A stretch of DNA of 64,000 bases from Halosegnis longus (lineage in GTDB: Archaea; Halobacteriota; Halobacteria; Halobacteriales; Haloarculaceae): positions 1-64,000 of the forward strand of contig NZ_QKNW01000003.1 in assembly GCF_009663395.1 (NCBI RefSeq), read 5' to 3'. Each line of letters begins with the position of its first letter. Position 1 is the stretch's first letter. Position numbers and translations under genes: made by a program. The notes under the pieces are model-generated. The model was given only the letters and a program-made list of their open reading frames with translations, had not been told where the DNA came from and did no database searches. This document shows positions 34,631 through 41,007 of the stretch, in pieces.

Positions 34631-34885
34631 TTACACCGGCGACTCGCCGTCAGCAGGCTCGGCTTGCTCCCAGAGAATGCCGAACAGGACTGCAAGATCG
34701 ACGTACGGCGAGATCCGGAGTTCGTCTTGCTCGGAGACATCGAGGACGTACTCTCGGTCGTTGTTGTGGAGCGCTTCGTTCTCCTCGTAATCTTCCATCA
34801 CCATCGTGAGGTACGCTGCCATCTCTTCGTCCTCCGTCTCGATCATCTCGAGGAAGCCGGTAACGTCGACCGGGCCATCACTCAT
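34631..34885 (-). CDS. Unrecognised small acidic protein
   Basis: 84 residues from ATG 34885, which has GGAGGGA six bases upstream; an ATG at 34918 is also in frame. Very acidic and helical (LEMIETEDEEMAAYLTM). Its start lies next to the stop of the DUF3307-like gene, implying coupling. Confidence 0.58.
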   Translation of the reverse strand: MSDGPVDVTGFLEMIETEDEEMAAYLTMVMEDYEENEALHNNDREYVLDVSEQDELRISPYVDLAVLFGILWEQAEPADGESPV

Positions 34886-35204
34886 CGTCAGTCCCTCCGA
34901 CGAGCGTGAGTCCGACACTCAGTGCGATGACGTGGAATGCCTGGTCATACCAGATCGGGACAGCGTCGTTCCACCGTCGACTGTCGATGATGTAGTGTGT
35001 GAGCCAGACGTACACGAGGAAGCCGACACGCTGTCGCAGCGACCACGGAGCGTCGGATGTAGCGACAGCGATGGCAGCAGTGTACCAACTGACGTGCTCT
35101 GCACGGACAACCGAGTCGTCTATCTTCTCGTTTGCCATTCGATCTGTCTGGAGCAGGAAGTCGCCGGCTGCGTGCCCCGCAAGGATGGATAGGTCGTGTG
35201 TCAT
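34878..35204 (-). CDS. DUF3307-like membrane protein
   Basis: 108 residues. LAGHAAGDFLLQTDRMANEK fits the DUF3307 signature (H..gDF.lQ.d.mA..K), then AEHVSWYTAAIAVA, VGFLVYVWLTHYIIDS and FHVIALSVGLTLVG as membrane segments. The family occurs in phages and plasmids with unknown function. Coupled on both sides by short overlaps. Confidence 0.68.
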   Translation of the reverse strand: MTHDLSILAGHAAGDFLLQTDRMANEKIDDSVVRAEHVSWYTAAIAVATSDAPWSLRQRVGFLVYVWLTHYIIDSRRWNDAVPIWYDQAFHVIALSVGLTLVGGTDDE

Positions 35205-35692
35205 TGGTCGAGTGATGGTTGTGTCTCAGCGTCGTAGACGGCATGCTCAACGACGATCCCGGAGCGCTCCCGGTCGACGAACTGTATTTCGAACTGCATC
35301 GGGAGCTCACGGTCTGGATTGTCGGGGATGCTCCAGTCGCTCGTCAGTGGTTTCTCGAGCTCGTCTTCGATCACGTCCTCGATATACCGGAACGCCGGCA
35401 TCGGTGTGCTTGCGAAGAAGAACTCCCGATACTCCGGCGGACTGGTTGTATTGTCATCGATGTACGCTTCGAAGATACGGCCTGCCCGGGTGAAACTGAC
35501 GTTGTCCAGTTGACTGTCGAGGAGTGATTGGACGGCGAGCAGATCACTCGGTGTCTCCAAGGTGATCGTGTCGGACGAGCCATCGGGCAGGATGCTTGTC
35601 AGCGTGTAGTCGTCGCTCTCTTCGTTGTACGTCAGTTCGTACTCGTTCCCCGCGCTCAACGGTGGCTCCCAAGTGTCTGCTTCATCGAGCAC
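35201..35692 (-). CDS. Unrecognised acidic protein
   Basis: 163 residues, no Cys, beta-rich start (NEYELTYNEESDDYTLTSI) and end (LPMQFEIQFVDRERSGIVV). No motif recognised. Overlaps the downstream gene by four bases and the upstream one by eleven. Confidence 0.6.
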   Translation of the reverse strand: MLDEADTWEPPLSAGNEYELTYNEESDDYTLTSILPDGSSDTITLETPSDLLAVQSLLDSQLDNVSFTRAGRIFEAYIDDNTTSPPEYREFFFASTPMPAFRYIEDVIEDELEKPLTSDWSIPDNPDRELPMQFEIQFVDRERSGIVVEHAVYDAETQPSLDQ

Positions 35693-36005
35693 GCGTCATC
35701 ACCTCCTTCCACTTCGACATCTGCATGGGGCCCATCGTCAGTTCGTCTTTGCAGTCAGCGTGCCAGAACTTCCCTTCAGCGACACCCATGATGGTACTGT
35801 ATACGAATCCGTCACCACAGTGCGCGCAGTGTGGTTGCCACCCGTCTGGGAACTCGTAGCTGTCCAGGCCAGCGGTCTTCACATCGCGGAGCACCTTCGC
35901 GAGATTCACACTCTCGATCTCGCTGCTGGTGAGATGATCGATTAGCTCCTGTACCTGAATCTGCTCGAGTTCGAGGATGTTCGTCTCTGTAACTACCTCA
36001 TCCAT
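35682..36005 (-). CDS. Treble-clef zinc protein
   Basis: 107 residues from ATG 36005 (a GTG at 36014 is also possible). Helical N-terminus (LELEQIQVQELIDHLTS), then HCAHCGDGFVYS and KFWHADCKDE: CxxC and HxxC spaced like a LIM/treble-clef zinc site. Probably a nucleic-acid or protein adaptor. It is first in its operon, behind the promoter box at 36053. Confidence 0.62.
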   Translation of the reverse strand: MDEVVTETNILELEQIQVQELIDHLTSSEIESVNLAKVLRDVKTAGLDSYEFPDGWQPHCAHCGDGFVYSTIMGVAEGKFWHADCKDELTMGPMQMSKWKEVMTRAR

Positions 36006-36052
36006 CGAGATCACCGACTCGTTGCATACATCTCCATGTTGGTAGCGACGTA

Positions 36053-36070
36053 GATAATTCTACCGGGAGC
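36053..36070 (-). promoter_or_regulatory. Leftward promoter box before the 36005 gene
   Basis: Forward GATAATTCTACCGGGAGC, a copy of the repeated leftward box. Expected transcription start ~36030, leaving a 20-25 base leader. Confidence 0.58.
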
Positions 36071-36085
36071 TGTTCATCGAGTCAG

Positions 36086-36340
36086 CTACTCGGTCAGCCG
36101 ACTCGCGAGGCCGGCCTCGGTTTCATCGACACCCCCCGTCCAGAAGTCGTATCTGTCACCAGCCAACTCTGTTCCGACGATCGAGAGCGAGAGGACGTTC
36201 ACTGTCTCACCACACTCGACACAGGTGACGCCGAACCCGGGTTCCCCGTGGAGCTCTGGACCGAGCTCGAAGTCGTCGAAGATACCCTCGTGTTCACACG
36301 CTGGGCACTGGCAGATCACGAGCGTTGGCTCACCACTCAT
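36086..36340 (-). CDS. Zinc-ribbon protein
   Basis: 84 residues. ICQCPACEHEGIF and VTCVECGETVNVL make a full zinc ribbon; the rest is acidic. Its ATG follows directly on the TAG of a seven-codon ORF (36341-36364) that begins behind CTGTCGC, an unusual leader. Confidence 0.65.
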   Translation of the reverse strand: MSGEPTLVICQCPACEHEGIFDDFELGPELHGEPGFGVTCVECGETVNVLSLSIVGTELAGDRYDFWTGGVDETEAGLASRLTE

Positions 36341-36364
36341 CTACGGACCACTCACTGAAATCAT
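36341..36364 (-). other. Seven-codon leader ORF abutting the next start
   Basis: Reads MISVSGP and stop, with CTGTCGC directly before its ATG. The stop is followed at once by the ATG of the zinc-ribbon gene (TAG then ATG). This could drive reinitiation. Confidence 0.4.
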
Positions 36365-36382
36365 GCGACAGAAACCCGCGCG

Positions 36383-36838
36383 TCAGAACAGCTCGTCGTC
36401 GACCTTGTAATCGCTTCCGGGGCCGTTGTTGTTCATCTGTGCCCAGAGGTCCGCATAGACCGGGCCCATCTCGGTGAGATCGGCTTTGTCGACCAGTGCA
36501 AGCACCGACCCAAGGAGGATTGCTTGGTTGCCAACCTCGATCGTCTCCTCCACGGTGAGGTCGGCGTCCATGCCGATCTCGACGATGCCACAGACGAACC
36601 AGAGTCCTTGGAGCTGCTCTGAATCGACGAACATCAACATATCTGGCATGTACTCGTGGAACCGCTCCGGGATATCTTCGATCCCGTTGAACGTTGTGTC
36701 GTCCGGTTCCAGCAGCCCCGTGTGGCGGGCATGCTGGATCGCATCGTGGATGATGCCGGGGTCGATGTCGTCGATATTGGTTTCAGGCTGGTAGCCACTG
36801 GTGAGGTGCTTGTGGAAGAGCTGCTCGACGAAGCTCAT
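36383..36838 (-). CDS. Unrecognised acidic helical protein
   Basis: 151 residues: helical, acidic, with a hydrophobic core helix (LWFVCGIVEIGMDADL, VGNQAILLGSVLALV). It resembles small all-helical phage proteins but I cannot name a family. Coupled by four-base overlap to the gene upstream. Confidence 0.62.
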   Translation of the reverse strand: MSFVEQLFHKHLTSGYQPETNIDDIDPGIIHDAIQHARHTGLLEPDDTTFNGIEDIPERFHEYMPDMLMFVDSEQLQGLWFVCGIVEIGMDADLTVEETIEVGNQAILLGSVLALVDKADLTEMGPVYADLWAQMNNNGPGSDYKVDDELF

Positions 36839-37290
36839 TCCGGACGCACCTCCGCGTCCCGCATGTTGGCCCCTTCACCGTCGAACTCGATCGTGCGACC
36901 GACTTCGACCGCTTTCGGGTTGTAGACACGACTCATGAACAACTGCGCGTCTTCCTCACGGCCCGGAACGTCGACGTAGAGCCGGTGCTGCCAGATGTAG
37001 ACGATGGTGCCGGTGTGCTCGTAGTCGTATGTCTCGCTGAGGACGGTCGCATCACCGACTCGTGGACCTGTGACCGACCCCTCGTAATCTGAGTCGTTGC
37101 CTTCGGTATCGAACGCGATGCGTGAGCCGTATCGGAAATACGTGTCGGAGAGGACACTGTTCGGAAGCCAGAACCGTGTGCCATCGTCGCGCTCAACGGC
37201 ACCACTGGTTCCGTCTGGACTCACGAACGTTCCGGTGAAGTCGTGGTCGTGCGTACTGTTCGCCTCGTCGGTATCAGCTGTTGTGCTCAT
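36835..37290 (-). CDS. Probable tandem OB/cold-shock-like protein
   Basis: 151 residues. FTGTFVSPDGTSGAVERDDG then TRFWLPNSVLSD resembles a cold-shock-type strand order (G.v......G.i....g...f....). A second similar half begins at YEHTGTIVYIWQHRLYVDV. Could bind single-stranded nucleic acid. This is a weak fold impression, not a family match. Confidence 0.58.
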   Translation of the reverse strand: MSTTADTDEANSTHDHDFTGTFVSPDGTSGAVERDDGTRFWLPNSVLSDTYFRYGSRIAFDTEGNDSDYEGSVTGPRVGDATVLSETYDYEHTGTIVYIWQHRLYVDVPGREEDAQLFMSRVYNPKAVEVGRTIEFDGEGANMRDAEVRPE

Positions 37291-37805
37291 GTATCATCGC
37301 CTCCGTATCGTCGTTCGCGAGCGATCCGATGGATCAGTGTACGAATCGTGTCGTACCTGCTCCGGAGCTGCTGGACCTCAGTCTTGTCTCGCTTGACCGT
37401 GTATGCCGTCGTGAACTCGTCTTTCTCGTGGATATCGCAGTCGTCGCGATAGCAGCCGTAGGTGACCTGCTTGCTATCGACAGCGCCAAATGACATCTCA
37501 CGGCCACAGTAGTGGCAGTCGGGCGTCTCGAACGTTGAATCCTCGTCGAGGGCAGTCTTCACCTGTGCGAGCTCGTCGGCCAAGATCGCGAGTTCCGCTG
37601 TCTCGTCTGCGTCTCCGACTTCCTCTCTGAGTTCGACGAGTGCATCGCGTGCATAATCGAGATCCGAGAGCGCAGCACGCGAGCTCCTGCGGTTCTCTCG
37701 GTTGTCGTCGTGACTGGCGTTCGCCTTGAGACGGCGACGTGCCTTGCTCGTCAGATTGTAGATCGTGAACAGTTCCTCGTCCAGCGATCGTGCGTAGTCT
37801 GTCAT
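37287..37805 (-). CDS. Coiled-coil and zinc-site protein
   Basis: 172 residues. A long helical, charged N-terminal half (RRRLKANASHDDNRENRR; DYARDALVELREEVGD) suggests a coiled coil. It is followed by DCHYCGREMSF and GCYRDDCDIHEKDEF, a Cys/His zinc site. A basic tail (RSRYDTIRTLIHRIARERR) follows. Might bind DNA or RNA. ATGA overlaps on both sides. Confidence 0.62.
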   Translation of the reverse strand: MTDYARSLDEELFTIYNLTSKARRRLKANASHDDNRENRRSSRAALSDLDYARDALVELREEVGDADETAELAILADELAQVKTALDEDSTFETPDCHYCGREMSFGAVDSKQVTYGCYRDDCDIHEKDEFTTAYTVKRDKTEVQQLRSRYDTIRTLIHRIARERRYGGDDT

Positions 37806-38089
37806 TCCATCATCACTCCGAGTGCGTTGTTTCGTGCGATGTGTGCATCACTGCCCTGATGGATCGTCTCGAAGTCGTTCGGCCCATCAGGCACCTGGAC
37901 GACGTACATCGTCCCCGTCAGTAGTTTCAGCCGGGCGAAGTGAACGACATTCTCGCCATCGCTGAATCTGACATAGTCGTGCCCACGGTCCGTCTCGTCC
38001 CACCCGTCGACCGATCCGTCGAACAGGTAGTCGACATCAGCGTCCCAGTTCTTGTAGTGCGACTCCTGGTGGCGTGACTGCGGGCTCAT
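37802..38089 (-). CDS. Unrecognised small protein
   Basis: 95 residues from ATG 38089, overlapping the previous stop. Strand-rich (HDYVRFSDGENVVHFARLKL, LLTGTMYVVQVPDGPNDF). No Cys, no motif recognised. Confidence 0.58.
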   Translation of the reverse strand: MSPQSRHQESHYKNWDADVDYLFDGSVDGWDETDRGHDYVRFSDGENVVHFARLKLLTGTMYVVQVPDGPNDFETIHQGSDAHIARNNALGVMME

Positions 38090-38268
38090 TCGGTGATCCG
38101 CCTCCACATGATTCGGCAGAACGATACTGGATGACGGAGTGCCGTGTGCATCCACGCCTTCCGGACACCCGCTGCGTCCAGGCCAAAGCGTGTCTCCATG
38201 TCGCAGTCACGACAGTAGCACCATCCGCCTCCCGCTTCGAATCCGATCCCGTCGTTCGTGTTACTCAT
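38086..38268 (-). CDS. 60-residue C2H2-like zinc finger
   Basis: From ATG 38268, overlapping the end of a 38-codon gene. WCYCRDCDMETRFGLDAAG continues to WMHTALRHP: C-x2-C, a 12-residue-type spacer with hydrophobics, and H-x4-H, as in haloarchaeal single zinc-finger micro-proteins. Basic C-terminus (FCRIMWRRI). Confidence 0.62.
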   Translation of the reverse strand: MSNTNDGIGFEAGGGWCYCRDCDMETRFGLDAAGVRKAWMHTALRHPVSFCRIMWRRITE

Positions 38269-38377
38269 TGTATTCGTTGTGTTCGTTAGTCGGTTGTGGC
38301 CAGTCGATCCACTCTGTACAGACTGCAAGCGACGATAGATCCCCGAATTCGTATCTGGGAACCATGATTTCACTCAT
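38261..38377 (-). CDS. 38-residue gene bridging two zinc micro-genes
   Basis: ATG 38377 overlaps the stop of the 43-residue zinc gene, and its TAA at 38261 overlaps the start of the 60-residue one (ATGAGTAA). The product has MSEIMVPRYEFGDLSSL and WIDWPQPTNEHN with one Cys. It could serve only to carry ribosomes between its neighbours. Confidence 0.45.
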   Translation of the reverse strand: MSEIMVPRYEFGDLSSLAVCTEWIDWPQPTNEHNEYNE

Positions 38378-38505
38378 CCAGTCCACCCACAGTCGAGACA
38401 GTAGTCGTGACACGTCGTGATGTCAATACCATCACCCTCGATGGAGCACCCACGCGTCGTGATTGCGCCAGACCCGCAGTTCGGGCAATTCTCGTCAGGC
38501 GCCAT
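38374..38505 (-). CDS. 43-residue zinc ribbon
   Basis: NCPNCGSGAITTRGC then CHDYCLDCGWTG: four or more Cys in ribbon spacing, ending in the CGW that is common in zinc ribbons. ATGA overlap with the gene upstream and with the one downstream. Confidence 0.62.
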   Translation of the reverse strand: MAPDENCPNCGSGAITTRGCSIEGDGIDITTCHDYCLDCGWTG

Positions 38506-38693
38506 CAGGTGAGACACCCCCGACACGAAAAGTGGTTCTCAGGTTCTTCTACGCCAGCGAGACAGAGTTCATCGACAGGAGTCCACTTGTCGCACACCTC
38601 GCATTTGGAGTGGCGCTTGAATCGTGGACTGTTACAGTGACACTCGTCGCGAGTCAGTCCACACCAGGTGCAGCGCTGCTCGTACTCAGTCAT
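38505..38693 (-). CDS. Cys-rich zinc micro-protein
   Basis: 62 residues with RCTWCGLTRDECHCN, KCEVCDKW and FSCRGCLT: at least eight Cys, enough for two zinc sites. Basic between the sites. Part of the coupled chain from 39112 to 37287. Confidence 0.64.
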   Translation of the reverse strand: MTEYEQRCTWCGLTRDECHCNSPRFKRHSKCEVCDKWTPVDELCLAGVEEPENHFSCRGCLT

Positions 38694-39112
38694 TCTTCTA
38701 CCTCCCTGACTTCGTACGGCGCGAACTCCGGGACATCTTCAGTGAGCGCCTCGACCTGGCGACGTGCGCCGTCCTTGTCTGGCTCTGTCACGACGAGCTC
38801 GCCATCACTGTTGTACACTTCCCAGACGATCTCGTCGTACTCTGCCGGCTCGACCGTACAGCAGGACGGTTCGTCGATGATCTCGAGGCCGTGCATATGC
38901 CCGACAGTGACACTCTCACCGTCGACGGAGTCGAATGCTGACTGGACGCCCGTGAGGAGCGTCTCTGTATCGCCGTCGTCGATGACGATTGTGTTGTCTG
39001 GACTCTCGTCAGCTGCCTCTGCAACCTCGACTGCGAACGCTTCGACCGGAGTGAGCTCACTCTCGGTGGGCCGATCAACTGTTTGATCTGATCCGCGAAT
39101 TTTCCCTGACAT
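38690..39112 (-). CDS. Unrecognised acidic protein
   Basis: 140 residues: helical Glu/Ala-rich region (AFAVEVAEAADES), TIVIDDGDTETLLTG, and EVYNSDGELVVTEPDKDGAR. The Cys pair (SCCTVEP) is isolated. No family recognised. Confidence 0.6.
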   Translation of the reverse strand: MSGKIRGSDQTVDRPTESELTPVEAFAVEVAEAADESPDNTIVIDDGDTETLLTGVQSAFDSVDGESVTVGHMHGLEIIDEPSCCTVEPAEYDEIVWEVYNSDGELVVTEPDKDGARRQVEALTEDVPEFAPYEVREVEE

Positions 39113-39315
39113 TAGACTAATGGCTCATACTGAACTTCGTTGACTGCCGAAATCGACCGTATTCCAACGTCGAACACGCGCTTACACGGGAGGCAGGATG
39201 CACGACGGACGTTGTCTTTTTCCTGCGAGTCGAAGTGCCGGATGACAATCGCCGTGTCACGATGGCATCCGGTGGTCTCACAGGTCGCCGGCACATCGTC
39301 GCTCTGAACGACCAT
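39112..39315 (-). CDS. Small four-Cys zinc protein
   Basis: 67 residues from ATG 39315, overlapping the previous stop (TAATG). TCETTGCHRDTAIVIRHF and ASCLPCKRVFDVG form a four-ligand zinc site. Longer frame upstream is the end of the neighbouring gene read in another frame. Confidence 0.6.
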   Translation of the reverse strand: MVVQSDDVPATCETTGCHRDTAIVIRHFDSQEKDNVRRASCLPCKRVFDVGIRSISAVNEVQYEPLV

Positions 39316-39590
39316 TACCACCACACCCCGTCGGCATCGATGGTTCCTGTGTGGCCACAGTCGGTACAACGGGCGGTCGGCTCACTACCCGTCATTCGTT
39401 GGCCAGCAGCTGGCTGGATGATCTCGAACGTCTCACACGAACACTCCGGACAGGCACAGGTGTCCATCTCCGTCAGTTTCGTGATTCCACAGTTGGGACA
39501 CATCGGGTTCGACCGGCCACTGTGTTCGAGGTCGTGGCTGGTCCCACAGTTGGAGCATGAGTATGCCGTCAGCTCAGTAGCGTCGCTCAA
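39315..39590 (-). CDS. Triple zinc-ribbon-type protein
   Basis: 91 residues with CSNCG, CPNCG, CACPEC, and CTDCG: four CxxC pairs in one small protein, enough for two ribbons. Zinc-ribbon strings like this often belong to nucleic-acid-binding or RNA polymerase-like subunits. ATGA overlap with the gene upstream of it is absent; spacing is four bases. Confidence 0.66.
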   Translation of the reverse strand: MSDATELTAYSCSNCGTSHDLEHSGRSNPMCPNCGITKLTEMDTCACPECSCETFEIIQPAAGQRMTGSEPTARCTDCGHTGTIDADGVWW

Positions 39591-39853
39591 AACGGGATCG
39601 CCTCCTGTGCGTTCTCCGTGATATCCTCGAAGACAGCGACGATCGCGCCTTTGTCTCGCCCGAGTACACTCCCGATCTTCTTGGCAGTCAGATCATCGTA
39701 CGAGACATCGTTCTCGGTGGCGTACTGCTGTTTCGCCTTCGACGTTGCAGCGGAGGCGTACGGGGTAGCCTTCCCGTAGAACGTGTACACGTCACACGGT
39801 ACATCGACCGTCTCGATGGTCCACAGCTCGTCACTGTCGACCGAGTCAGACAT
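39587..39853 (-). CDS. Unrecognised small protein
   Basis: 88 residues from ATG 39853. VDVPCDVYTFYGKATPYAS, then a helix (AATSKAKQQYATENDVS) and a LTAKKIGSVLGRDKGAIV segment that resembles a small winged or KH-like DNA-binding unit. Weak. Coupled to both neighbours. Confidence 0.58.
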   Translation of the reverse strand: MSDSVDSDELWTIETVDVPCDVYTFYGKATPYASAATSKAKQQYATENDVSYDDLTAKKIGSVLGRDKGAIVAVFEDITENAQEAIPF

Positions 39854-40457
39854 CGTAGCCCTCCTCGTCGCTCTGTGATTTCGCGTGTTCGAGACTAGCA
39901 TGCCAGTCTGGATGTTCACTTCCGCTTGCAGTCCCGAACCGACTCACGTCGTTGGAGTCGATTGCTCGGCGGATCTTCGCGACGAGCATGCCAGCACTGG
40001 CTGGATGTAGCCCGCCGAGTGCGCGAAAGGCATCATCGATGTTGTAGTCACCAGAGTCCGTGTCACTGACAGCGAGGACACCGAACAGTTCTGCGACGGT
40101 CATCTCTTCTGCGACATCGGGGACGCCAGCTGCAGGCGACGGATCGCCAGTCTCTGGGAATGCTGGCAGCTCTCCGTCGGGGAAGAATGTATCTACGTCG
40201 ACGGGACCAGCGACCTCAACGAGTTTGACGGTGACGATCTCACCGCCCGCTAACTCAACCTGTGTCTCATCGCCACCAATCAGAGCCTCCGCTTCAGCCG
40301 GCTCCATGTGCCACTCTGAAGCAAGCTCGTCTCGTGCCCACTCCAGATCATGCGTGAGAATTGTCGTCGGGGGTGCCTGTGGGTTGTCAGGCATGTGCAT
40401 CGTAATCGCGAACAGCTTCGACTCGCCAGCTGTCCGGTCAGTCTCTGCGTCACTCAT
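39846..40457 (-). CDS. Unrecognised acidic protein heading a micro-gene operon
   Basis: 203 residues from ATG 40457 (a GTG at 40469 is also in frame). Middle contains TILTHDLEWARDELASEW and GGEIVTVKLVEVAGPVDV; the C-terminus DDAFRALGGLHPASAGMLV is helical. No known family. It lies about 60 bases after the promoter box at 40518 and is probably first in the long coupled chain down to 36.4 kb. Confidence 0.6.
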   Translation of the reverse strand: MSDAETDRTAGESKLFAITMHMPDNPQAPPTTILTHDLEWARDELASEWHMEPAEAEALIGGDETQVELAGGEIVTVKLVEVAGPVDVDTFFPDGELPAFPETGDPSPAAGVPDVAEEMTVAELFGVLAVSDTDSGDYNIDDAFRALGGLHPASAGMLVAKIRRAIDSNDVSRFGTASGSEHPDWHASLEHAKSQSDEEGYDV

Positions 40458-40517
40458 CGGTGACCACACAGTGTGTTTGTTGGAATCACTGTACGCACAT
40501 CTGTGGGTGTGACATAC

Positions 40518-40534
40518 TAATATCTACCGGGAAC
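40518..40534 (-). promoter_or_regulatory. Leftward promoter box before the micro-gene operon
   Basis: Forward TAATATCTACCGGGAAC, the best copy of the repeated leftward box, with GTGTGACA on its downstream side exactly as at 33951. A TGTCGC-type motif (CAGTCGCAT-ATG) with a five-codon ORF lies just upstream (40524-40541). Confidence 0.62.
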
Positions 40535-40570
40535 GAGCCATATGCGACTGCGAGATAGTGTGCTACCCGT

Positions 40571-40870
40571 TCAGATTTCGTCGTGGCGCTCCAGGTAGAG
40601 AATCTCCTCGGGGAAGAGCCACTTCTCCTCGCCACCGTCCTTCACGTAGATGAGGCCCTTCCCACCGCGAGCACTCGTGAAAACGTGGCTGTGGGTCGGG
40701 CTGATGTGAACATCGGCTCCCGGCTCGGTGTTCGGGAAATACGCGTGGATCTCGGCGCCTGCCTGAATCGCTTCAGCAACGAGACTGGCCTTGTTGCCGT
40801 TGAATCGTTCGGGTTTGACTTCAGACCGGTCTGGAATGTCCGCTTGTGCGAACGCAGAATCATCACTCAT
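40571..40870 (-). CDS. Unrecognised small protein
   Basis: 99 residues; ATG 40870 abuts CGTCGC. Helical EAIQAGAEIHAYF, then VHISPTHSHVFTSARGGKGL and WLFPEEILYLER. The His/Ser cluster is suggestive but I recognise no family. A hairpin (40881-40898) lies just upstream of the motif. Confidence 0.6.
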   Translation of the reverse strand: MSDDSAFAQADIPDRSEVKPERFNGNKASLVAEAIQAGAEIHAYFPNTEPGADVHISPTHSHVFTSARGGKGLIYVKDGGEEKWLFPEEILYLERHDEI

Positions 40871-40880
40871 GCGACGAAGG

Positions 40881-40947
40881 CGGTGTGGCGGTCCACACCA
40901 ATTGGATGGACAATATTCACGACGACATCGAGGCGTTCCAGCGCCTC
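40881..40947 (-). other. Two perfect hairpins in the leader after the polymerase gene
   Basis: GGTGTGG (40881-40887) pairs with CCACACC (40892-40898); GAGGCG (40930-40935) pairs with CGCCTC (40942-40947). A TATA-like GGTATAAGAATATTATG follows at about 40968-40984. The leftward transcript entering the 40870 gene would carry both stems. Confidence 0.5.
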
Positions 40948-41007
40948 ACTCACTCGTAGAGGCTTGGGGTATAAGAATATTATGCCATCAGCTTCATGAG
41001 ACAGGAG

